DNA from: Oscillospiraceae bacterium
Lineage (GTDB): Bacteria > Bacillota_A > Clostridia > Oscillospirales > Ruminococcaceae
Assembly (NCBI GenBank): GCA_900766795.1
Contig: CAAFWX010000143.1
Location: forward strand, 1-5,032
Direction of reading: 5' to 3'
DNA: 5,032 nt
Below are positions 1-5,032 of the stretch, one piece after another. Position numbers and translations under genes: made by a program. The notes beneath the pieces are model-generated. The model saw only the letters and a list, made by a program, of their open reading frames with translations. It did not search any database and was not told the origin of the DNA. The stretch's first letter is position 1; every line of letters begins with the position of its first letter.

Positions 1-716
1 AACTGCTTTGCGTAGGTTTTTTCGGCATACGGCTCGAGCAGCAAATCAACGCTCGGCACGGTGAAGCCGCCGTACTGCTGGCTTGCCGCGGACAGCGTAA
101 TATCGCCGATTACGTCAAACGCAACCGCGAGGGTTTTCGGCTCGTTGTACCAGAGGTTGCCCATCTCGAAGCCGCCCTCCAGCACGTTCTTCACGTCAAA
201 AAGGCAGCAGTTCATCGTGTCGCGGCGCGCGGACATATCATGCACATAGATATAGCCGTCGCGGCACGCCTGAAGCTCCTCTGTGGTCATGAAAAACTTC
301 TGATACAGCTCCTTGTTAAGCTCGTTGAAGATAAGGCTGCGCTTGGTGGAAACCAGCGCGGAATCGGTGTTGGAGTTCTCCTTGTCGCCGATGTACATTA
401 TCGACTGCGACTTCTTGTACACCTCGTCCAGCATGTGCACGAAATCCTGCTTGTAGTTGCGGTAGTCCTTGTAGCTTTTCGCAACGGCAGGGTTGGTGGC
501 TTCGAGAGCGCTTTCAACGATGTTGTGCATTTCGGCGATAGTTACCTCTTCCTTGCCGGTTGCCTTCACCTTTTCGGTGACAAAGCTGCAAATAAAGTCG
601 ATTTCCTCGGGAGTAAAGGTATACATAACGCGGCAGGCAGATTTGTTTACGGCATTAACCACCTTCTGCACGTTAAATTCTTCTCTTGTATTATCCTTTT
701 TAATAACCCGAATCAT
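1..716 (-). CDS. nrdD: Anaerobic (class III) ribonucleoside-triphosphate reductase, N-terminal 238 codons, cut by the window edge
   Basis: This glycyl-radical enzyme reduces ribonucleoside triphosphates to deoxynucleotides in the cytoplasm of anaerobically growing cells; its partner activase is NrdG. The frame is open from the ATG at 714-716 to the window edge. Residues 1-92 form an ATP-cone, the allosteric ATP/dATP domain: it opens MIRVIKKDNTREEF and closes with NPAVAKSYKDYRNYKQ at 75-90. The reductase domain begins around 125 (TKRSLIFNELNKELY). It continues with GYIYVHDMSARRD (154-166), MNCCLFD (168-174), GGFEMGN (181-187) and AASQQYGGFT (210-219). By family alignment, Asn169-Cys170 match the active-site Asn-Cys pair of phage T4 NrdD (N78, C79). 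The second catalytic cysteine and the C-terminal glycyl-radical site lie outside the window, since family members are about 700-780 aa. A Shine-Dalgarno AAAGGAAG lies at 725-732, 8 nt from the ATG. The gene has its own promoter and NrdR-like operators. nrdG would be expected downstream, but this cannot be seen. Confidence 0.93.
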   Translation of the reverse strand, partial: MIRVIKKDNTREEFNVQKVVNAVNKSACRVMYTFTPEEIDFICSFVTEKVKATGKEEVTIAEMHNIVESALEATNPAVAKSYKDYRNYKQDFVHMLDEVYKKSQSIMYIGDKENSNTDSALVSTKRSLIFNELNKELYQKFFMTTEELQACRDGYIYVHDMSARRDTMNCCLFDVKNVLEGGFEMGNLWYNEPKTLAVAFDVIGDITLSAASQQYGGFTVPSVDLLLEPYAEKTYAKQ

Positions 717-737
717 CTTTCCGACTTCCTTTCAGCG

Positions 738-753
738 ACACAATATTTAGTAG
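738..753 (-). promoter_or_regulatory. Downstream NrdR box (box B) at the nrdD transcription start
   Basis: The plus-strand reading ACACAATATTTAGTAG agrees with the NrdR-box consensus acaCwAtATaTwGtgt at 13 of 16 positions, including the essential C and G of both arms and the AT-rich core. It sits at about +4 to +19 relative to the expected nrdD start. The gap to box A is 16 bp (centre-to-centre 32 bp, about three helical turns), the phasing known for paired NrdR boxes. NrdR is a zinc-ribbon/ATP-cone repressor of ribonucleotide reductase genes. The nrdR gene itself is not in the window. Confidence 0.72.
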
Positions 754-763
754 GTTACTAATA

Positions 764-792
764 ATCATATCACATTCCGCTGTGAATTGCAA
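764..792 (-). promoter_or_regulatory. Sigma-A type promoter of nrdD with extended -10
   Basis: Read on the minus strand, a -35 hexamer TTGCAA (787-792, 4 of 6 to TTGACA) is followed by exactly 17 bp and a -10 hexamer TATGAT (764-769, 5 of 6 to TATAAT). The -10 is preceded by TG at the extended -10 position (TGATATGAT). The expected transcription start is near 755-757, which gives an untranslated leader of about 40 nt before the ATG at 716. The site lies between the mfd stop and nrdD, so nrdD can be transcribed independently of mfd. It is predicted from sequence only. Confidence 0.8.
770..785 (-). promoter_or_regulatory. Upstream NrdR-box-like palindrome (box A) inside the nrdD promoter spacer
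   Basis: On the minus strand the sequence is TCACA-GCGGAA-TGTGA, a perfect 5-bp inverted repeat around 6 bp. The arms fit the conserved CACW-N6-WGTG frame of the NrdR box (consensus acaCwAtATaTwGtgt), but the centre is GC-rich and only 9 of 16 positions match. It fills the -35/-10 spacer, so a bound repressor would block RNA polymerase. It is credible mainly because a better box lies exactly 16 bp further downstream, the usual tandem arrangement of NrdR sites. Confidence 0.6.
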
Positions 793-793
793 T

Positions 794-815
794 ATGTTTT
801 TCAAAAAAATTTTGC
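794..815 (-). promoter_or_regulatory. UP-element-like A/T tracts upstream of the nrdD -35
   Basis: On the minus strand AAAATTTTTTT (803-813) is followed, after GAA, by AAA (797-799) and then CAT. This fits every fixed position of the full UP-element consensus AAAWWTWTTTT-N3-AAA. The block ends 1 bp upstream of the -35 hexamer, where the alpha-subunit C-terminal domains of RNA polymerase would bind. It starts only 4 bp after the mfd stop codon. The match is direct; stimulation of transcription is inferred. Confidence 0.55.
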
Positions 816-819
816 GGCG

Positions 820-3800
820 TTATTTTTTCGGCTGTTCGGCTTTTGCCATAGCCATGACAACGGTGCGCATTATTTCAAGCGAGGATTCGTTCTTCGCGAG
901 CGTTACCACCATGCGCGCCCTGCCGATGGTTTCTATTCGCATACGCTTGCCGACGGCGGCGGTGACGGCGGATATCTTCACCATGTCAAATTTTGACATA
1001 TAGAACACCATGTCGTCCCCTGCCTGCGTGATTTCGGTGACATTTGACAAAGAAGCAAGGCTTCTAAGCAGCGCCACGTCCACAAGCCCGCGCACCGACT
1101 CGGGAGGCTCGCCGTAGCGGTCGATAAGCTCATCAACCACGTCATACCCGTCCTCCTCGGTGGAAATCCGCGCAATCTTGCGGTAGCAGTCGATACGCTG
1201 CGCGGGATTCGAGATATAGCTTTCGGGGATAAACGCGTTAATTCTGATATCCACAAGGCACTCCTCCTTGTGAACCTCCGTTTCGCCGCGCTCCTCTCTT
1301 ACAGCCTCGTCAAGCAGCTTAAGGTACATGTCGTAGCCGATGTTCGCGAGGTGTCCACTCTGGCTTGCGCCGAGGATATTTCCCGCGCCGCGTATCTCCA
1401 AATCGCGCAGCGCAATGCGGAAGCCGCTTCCGAACTGGGTGAACTCGCGGATTGCGTCAAGGCGGCGCTGCGACACTTCGCTAAGCACCTTACCCGGGCG
1501 AAAAGTGAAATAGGCATACGCGCGCTTGTTGGTTCTTCCGACGCGCCCGCGAAGCTGGTGAAGCTGCGCAAGACCCATGTAGTCCGCGTTCTCGATGATA
1601 AGGGTGTTTACGTTAGGCACGTCTACTCCCGTTTCGATAATCGTCGTGCAGACAAGCACGTCAAGCTCTCCGTCAAGCAGCCTGCGCCACACGTCGAGAA
1701 TCTGCTCCTCGGTCATTTTTCCGTGAGCAACGCCTACCCGAGCGTCGGGAAGCAGCTTTTGGATTTGCTCCGCGCAGCCGTATATCGACTCGATTCTGTT
1801 GTGGATATAGTAAACCTGTCCGTTGCGGCGAAGCTCCTTTTGGATTGCCTGCATGATGATTCCCCAGTCGTGTTCACAAACGTAGGAGGAGATGGGCTGT
1901 CTGTCCTGCGGCGGCTCGTCAAGCACGCTCATGTCGCGTATTCCGCTCATAGCCATGTTGAGCGTGCGCGGAATGGGGGTTGCCGACAGCGTGAGGATAT
2001 CCACCCCGCTGAACATCTCCTTGAACTTGTCCTTGTGCGCAACGCCGAAGCGCTGCTCCTCGTCGATGATTACAAGCCCCAAATCCTTGAATTTGATGTC
2101 GTTCTGGATAATGCGGTGGGTGCCGATTACGAGGTCGATTCGCCCCGTGGAAAGCTGCCGCAGAATCTCCTTTTGCTCGGAGGCGCTGCGGTAGCGCGAC
2201 AGCAGCGCAATGTTCACGGGGAAGCCCTCCATGCGGGTCAGCGCGGTCTGAAAGTGCTGCCATGCGAGGACGGTTGTGGGCACAAGAATCGCGCACTGCT
2301 TCCCCGCGTCAATGCACTTGAACGCGGCGCGCAGCGCAACCTCGGTCTTTCCGAAGCCGACATCTCCGCAAAGCAGCCGCTCCATCGGCTGGGGGCGCTG
2401 CATGTCCGACTTTATCTCGTCTATGCAGCGAAGCTGGGAATCGGTTTCGACATATGGGAAGTGCTGCTCGAAGTCCTCCTGCAGCGAATCGTCGGGCGGA
2501 AACTCGAAGCCTTTAGCTTTCATGCGCTTGGAATAAAGCTCGATAAGCTCAGACGCCATCTCCTTTGCGGCGGCTTTTGCCTTTGCCTTGCTGCGCTGCC
2601 ACTGCTCGGAATTAAGCTTGTTCAGCTTCACGGTGGAGGTGTCGCCTGTGCCGATGTAGCGCGAAACAAGGTCAAGCTGGGTGACGGGAACATGCAGCAC
2701 GTCCGCGCCCGCGTATTTTATGCGAATATAGTCCTTGGACACGCCCTGCGTGCGGATTTTGTGCACGCCCTCGAACACGCCTATTCCGTGAGAGGAATGC
2801 ACCACAAGGTCGCCTACGGCGATATCTGTAAGCGAGCGGATTTCCTCGCCCTTTTTCTTCTTTGGCTTTCGGCGGCGTTCGGCGTGCACGGCGGTATGTG
2901 TGAACACGGCAAGCCGCCCGTCAACGTACTCCATTCCCGCGGAAAGCGTGCCCGCGGTGACAAGCACTCTACCGTCCTCGGGGGCTTTCGGGTCGGCGGT
3001 ATAGACAGCGGAAAAGCCGTCGTCGCAAAGGTCGTCCGCGAGGTTCTTCGCGCCCTTGTCCGTGCCCGCGAATATAAGGCAGGCAAAGCCGCGCTCGAGG
3101 TAGTTCGCAAGCTCCTCCTCGAGAAGCTTGTATTCGCCGCTCCACGGGGAGGTCTGCACTGCGGAAGCGACATTGATTATCGTGCCAAGCTCCAGCCCCG
3201 CCCCGCGCAGGAACGTGTCAAAATAAATTCTCGCGCGGCGGTTGAGCAGGTCGTTCAGCTCATTTTTCGTGAGCATGAAGCGCTCCAGCCCCTTGCAAAG
3301 CCTGTTCTCGTCGGTTAGCACGCGCAAGTCCTCAACGTGCTGCAAAGCCGCTCCGCGAAAGCTTTCGCGGGTCTGGGTGTTCTCGCAGACGATAACGGTG
3401 CGGGCGTAATCGAACACTGTGCTTTCCTCAGAATAGCACAGCGGGAAATAGCGGTCGATATTGTGCAGGGCTATTCCGCTGCGGATTTTCTGCACATCGT
3501 CGAGAAAGCTCCCGCGAAGCGCTTCCGCTTTCTTTCCGCGAAGCGTTTTCACAAGCCCCTCAATCCGCTCGCAGAGCACCTCGGGCGAATCGAACAGCGT
3601 TTCCGCTGCGGGCGAAATGCGCACCTCGGAAAGTGCTTCGGTGCGGCGCTGGGTGTCGGTGTCGAACAGGGAAATACTGTCCACGCTGTCGCCCCAGAGT
3701 TCTATTCGGCAGGGATTCTCGCAGCTTGGCGGGAACACGTCAACGATACCTCCGCGCAAAGAAAACTGCCCCGCGCCCTCGATTAAGTCGGTGCGGGAAT

Positions 3801-4287
3801 AGCCTGCGGCGGTAAGCTTCGCGGCGATTGCTTCTATCGTGATTTCATCGCCCTCGGAAAGCGTCAGGGTTCGCGCTAGAAGTTCCTCGGGCGGAATGGT
3901 TAGCTGCGCGGCTGCCTCCGCTGAGCACACGACAGCTTCGCAAGAGCCGCTGAGCATGGCGGAAAGCGCAAAAATGCGCTTATGCTCATACTCGCGCGAG
4001 GCTGCGTCAAAGCCGCCCAGAGCAAGCTCCTTTGCAGGATAGAGCAGCGCCGCTTGTCTGCCGCACATGGAGTTAATGTCCGTGCACAGCTTCTGCGCTT
4101 CGCCCTCGCTCTCGGCGAGCACAAGAACACTCTTCGCGCAGCCCTCAAGCAGCGTGGAAATGAAGTGCGCCTTATGGATATGCGAAACGCCTGTCACAAG
4201 GGCAGGCAGGGGGTTATTTGTCGAAAGGTATTTTTGCAGGCGCAGGTAATCGGCATTCTTCTGCGCCGCTTTTACAAAGAAATCCAT
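820..4287 (-). CDS. mfd: Transcription-repair coupling factor Mfd
   Basis: Mfd is a DNA translocase that recognises RNA polymerase stalled at a lesion, pushes it off and recruits UvrA for nucleotide excision repair. At 1155 aa it matches the family (E. coli 1148). Residues 1-350 are the UvrB-like module that docks UvrA, including GQFSLRGGIVDVFPP at 173-187. The RNA-polymerase-interacting Tudor-like domain is about 486-550 (GDLVVHSSHGIGVFEG, then DYIRIKYAGADVLHVPV). The RecG-like motor has Walker A GDVGFGKT (641-648), the DEEQ box DEEQRFG (742-748), motif III SATPIPRT (768-775), motif V TTIIETGVDVPN (881-892) and motif VI QLRGRVGRT (911-919). The TRG translocation motif is around 961-979 (RDLEIRGAGNILGASQSGH). 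The autoinhibitory C-terminal domain fills roughly 1000-1155. A basic linker RRRKPKKKKG (471-480) precedes the polymerase-binding domain. The ATG at 4287 has GAGGT at 4293-4297, 5 nt away. It lies 11 bp after the pth stop, so the two are very probably co-transcribed. No motif is missing. Confidence 0.98.
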   Translation of the reverse strand: MDFFVKAAQKNADYLRLQKYLSTNNPLPALVTGVSHIHKAHFISTLLEGCAKSVLVLAESEGEAQKLCTDINSMCGRQAALLYPAKELALGGFDAASREYEHKRIFALSAMLSGSCEAVVCSAEAAAQLTIPPEELLARTLTLSEGDEITIEAIAAKLTAAGYSRTDLIEGAGQFSLRGGIVDVFPPSCENPCRIELWGDSVDSISLFDTDTQRRTEALSEVRISPAAETLFDSPEVLCERIEGLVKTLRGKKAEALRGSFLDDVQKIRSGIALHNIDRYFPLCYSEESTVFDYARTVIVCENTQTRESFRGAALQHVEDLRVLTDENRLCKGLERFMLTKNELNDLLNRRARIYFDTFLRGAGLELGTIINVASAVQTSPWSGEYKLLEEELANYLERGFACLIFAGTDKGAKNLADDLCDDGFSAVYTADPKAPEDGRVLVTAGTLSAGMEYVDGRLAVFTHTAVHAERRRKPKKKKGEEIRSLTDIAVGDLVVHSSHGIGVFEGVHKIRTQGVSKDYIRIKYAGADVLHVPVTQLDLVSRYIGTGDTSTVKLNKLNSEQWQRSKAKAKAAAKEMASELIELYSKRMKAKGFEFPPDDSLQEDFEQHFPYVETDSQLRCIDEIKSDMQRPQPMERLLCGDVGFGKTEVALRAAFKCIDAGKQCAILVPTTVLAWQHFQTALTRMEGFPVNIALLSRYRSASEQKEILRQLSTGRIDLVIGTHRIIQNDIKFKDLGLVIIDEEQRFGVAHKDKFKEMFSGVDILTLSATPIPRTLNMAMSGIRDMSVLDEPPQDRQPISSYVCEHDWGIIMQAIQKELRRNGQVYYIHNRIESIYGCAEQIQKLLPDARVGVAHGKMTEEQILDVWRRLLDGELDVLVCTTIIETGVDVPNVNTLIIENADYMGLAQLHQLRGRVGRTNKRAYAYFTFRPGKVLSEVSQRRLDAIREFTQFGSGFRIALRDLEIRGAGNILGASQSGHLANIGYDMYLKLLDEAVREERGETEVHKEECLVDIRINAFIPESYISNPAQRIDCYRKIARISTEEDGYDVVDELIDRYGEPPESVRGLVDVALLRSLASLSNVTEITQAGDDMVFYMSKFDMVKISAVTAAVGKRMRIETIGRARMVVTLAKNESSLEIMRTVVMAMAKAEQPKK

Positions 4288-4292
4288 CGTTT

Positions 4293-4297
4293 ACCTC
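4293..4297 (-). promoter_or_regulatory. Shine-Dalgarno site of mfd in the 11-bp pth-mfd gap
   Basis: GAGGT on the minus strand lies 5 nt upstream of the mfd ATG and starts one base after the pth TGA stop (4299-4301). Ribosomes finishing pth therefore stop on top of the mfd initiation region, which favours coupled translation. It also fixes the mfd start at 4287. Confidence 0.8.
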
Positions 4298-4298
4298 G

Positions 4299-4928
4299 TC
4301 AGGAATTGTACTTGTTCATCGCTTCGGTTATCTTGTCCTGAACCATCAATTCAAGGCAGCAGACCGCGTTATCAAAGCATTTTTCCAGCGTTTCGGCGTC
4401 CTCTTTCCTGAAATGCCCAAGCACCCAATCGGCGAGGTTGTAGTCGGGGTGCGGCTTCGCGCCTACGCCCATCTTGATTCTCGGAAAGGCGTCGCTGCCC
4501 GAAAGGTATATTATGCTCTTGATTCCGTTGTGACCGCCGTCGCTTCCCTTTCGGCGAATGCGCAGCCTGCCCGGCTCCAGAGAGATATCGTCGTACACTA
4601 TTATTGTACGCTCGGGCGGGATTTTGTAGAACGCCATCGCTTCTGTCACCGCTTCGCCGCTTTTGTTCATGTAGGTGGTGGGCTTCATGATAAGGCAGCG
4701 CTTCCCCGCTATCACCGCGTCGCAGGTGAGCGACTTGAACCGCAGATTCTTGCAGGAAAGCTTGTACTTCTCGCAGAGGGTGTCTATCGTCATGAAGCCA
4801 ATGTTGTGGCGGGTGCCGTCATACTCAGTGCCGGGGTTTCCCAGCCCCACGATGATGTACTCCACCGGTCCCGCAGGCTCCGCGCCCCGCTCGGCGTCCA
4901 GCTTCTTGAATATATCAAAAACCGACAT
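4299..4928 (-). CDS. pth: Peptidyl-tRNA hydrolase (Pth), 209 aa
   Basis: This cytoplasmic enzyme cleaves the ester bond of peptidyl-tRNAs dropped by stalled ribosomes, freeing tRNA for reuse. The signature YIIVGLGNPGTEYDGTRHNIGF spans residues 24-45 and is followed by KPTTYMNKSGEAV (82-94), VYDDISLEPGRLRIR (111-125) and SDGGHNGIKSII (129-140). By alignment with E. coli Pth, the catalytic pair is His41 and Asp113 (E. coli H20 and D93), with substrate-binding Asn31, Asn88 and Asn134. A longer frame starts at a GTG (4955), but the ATG at 4928 has a strong AAAGGA 6 nt upstream, so I choose that start. Even so, about 22 residues precede the enzyme core (MSVFDIFKKLDAERGAEPAG...), more than in E. 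coli, whose core begins almost at the N-terminus. The mfd start follows 11 bp after the TGA stop; pth next to mfd is a conserved Firmicute order. In Bacillus the small gene fin lies between them and is absent here. Confidence 0.96.
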   Translation of the reverse strand: MSVFDIFKKLDAERGAEPAGPVEYIIVGLGNPGTEYDGTRHNIGFMTIDTLCEKYKLSCKNLRFKSLTCDAVIAGKRCLIMKPTTYMNKSGEAVTEAMAFYKIPPERTIIVYDDISLEPGRLRIRRKGSDGGHNGIKSIIYLSGSDAFPRIKMGVGAKPHPDYNLADWVLGHFRKEDAETLEKCFDNAVCCLELMVQDKITEAMNKYNS

Positions 4929-4934
4929 AATGTT

Positions 4935-4940
4935 TCCTTT
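4935..4940 (-). promoter_or_regulatory. Shine-Dalgarno site that decides the pth start
   Basis: AAAGGA on the minus strand ends 6 nt before the ATG at 4926-4928, an ideal distance. The alternative in-frame GTG (4953-4955) lies upstream of this site and has no comparable purine tract before it, so the extra nine residues it would add (starting MLPKKKGN) are probably not made. Confidence 0.8.
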
Positions 4941-4975
4941 CTTTTTAGGCAACACTGCATAATTATTGTCGTGCG

Positions 4976-5022
4976 ATTGCGCAGCTAGTTTCGCAATAAT
5001 ACGCTTCGCTGATTGCGAAACT
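4976..5022. repeat. Palindromic non-coding segment upstream of pth, with three alternating ATTGCG/CGCAAT words
   Basis: An 11-bp perfect inverted repeat is seen: AGTTTCGCAAT at 4987-4997 and ATTGCGAAACT at 5012-5022, separated by 14 bp. A third copy of the core word, ATTGCG at 4976-4981, lies 10 bp before the first arm in the opposite orientation. The middle arm can therefore pair with either flank (11 bp or 6 bp). GATTGCG also occurs as a direct repeat at 4975-4981 and 5011-5017. Directly beyond is CGATTTTTCG (5023-5032). The segment may be a dispersed extragenic palindrome, a leader structure in the pth transcript, or a terminator read on the plus strand (stem then T5). The last has no visible plus-strand gene to serve. 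The window ends inside or just after it, so its borders are unknown. Confidence 0.6.
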
Positions 5023-5032
5023 CGATTTTTCG

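Noticed and set aside
240..761. Plus-strand open frame of 173 codons
   Set aside because: It is antisense to nrdD and runs through the nrdD promoter and operators; the minus-strand frame carries clear NrdD motifs.
770..785. CRP/FNR-type site (TGTGA-N6-TCACA)
   Set aside because: The half-sites are in the opposite order (TCACA-N6-TGTGA on both strands), so it does not match the CRP consensus. The tandem phasing with box B fits NrdR better.
1270..3318. Long plus-strand open frame of 682 codons
   Set aside because: It lies wholly antisense to mfd, whose motifs are intact over the same stretch. Its translation shows no recognisable domain, and it is a by-product of codon bias in a GC-rich gene.
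4929..4955. GTG-initiated longer Pth (218 aa)
   Set aside because: The Shine-Dalgarno AAAGGA lies inside this extra stretch and is ideally spaced for the ATG at 4928.
4956..4986. Promoter for pth (AATAAT/TAATTAT as -10)
   Set aside because: AT-rich -10-like words exist on the minus strand, but no -35 hexamer lies at 16-18 bp upstream; the only TTGCGA is about 23 bp away. The true promoter may lie beyond the window.
4218..4988. Plus-strand open frame of 256 codons
   Set aside because: It is antisense to pth and the start of mfd, has no family resemblance, and spans two real genes and their junction.
4987..5030. Rho-independent terminator on the plus strand (stem followed by T5)
   Set aside because: No plus-strand gene precedes it, the stem is not GC-rich, and three bases separate stem and T run. 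It is recorded as a palindromic repeat instead.

Overview
The window reads almost entirely on the minus strand and looks like a chromosomal housekeeping segment of a moderately GC-rich anaerobic Clostridium-class Firmicute, probably Ruminococcaceae/Oscillospiraceae-like. That placement is an inference. It rests on purine-rich Shine-Dalgarno sites (AAAGGA, GAGGT), the pth-mfd gene order typical of Firmicutes, an oxygen-sensitive class III ribonucleotide reductase, and the style of the proteins.

Layout in the direction of transcription (from high to low coordinates): a palindromic, possibly repetitive non-coding segment lies at 4976-5022. It is followed by pth (peptidyl-tRNA hydrolase, start best placed at 4928). 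After only 11 bp comes mfd (transcription-repair coupling factor, 1155 aa, full length, all motifs intact). A 103-bp AT-rich intergenic region (717-819) separates mfd from nrdD (anaerobic ribonucleoside-triphosphate reductase). The first 238 codons of nrdD are in the window and the gene runs off at position 1.

The most informative non-coding part is the mfd-nrdD intergenic region. It holds a near-ideal sigma-A type promoter (-35 TTGCAA, 17-bp spacer, extended -10 TGATATGAT) preceded by a strong match to the UP-element consensus. Two NrdR-box-like palindromes are spaced 32 bp centre to centre. One sits inside the -35/-10 spacer and the other just downstream of the expected transcription start. 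This predicts that nrdD is strongly transcribed but repressed by the ATP/dATP-sensing regulator NrdR, independently of the pth-mfd unit.

Functionally, pth (recycling of peptidyl-tRNA) and mfd (rescue of RNA polymerase stalled at DNA lesions) form a co-transcribed maintenance pair, and nrdD supplies dNTPs under anaerobic conditions. I see no mobile element, CRISPR array, RNA gene or novel multi-gene system. The long plus-strand open frames (for example 1270-3318 and 4218-4988) are antisense shadows of mfd and pth.
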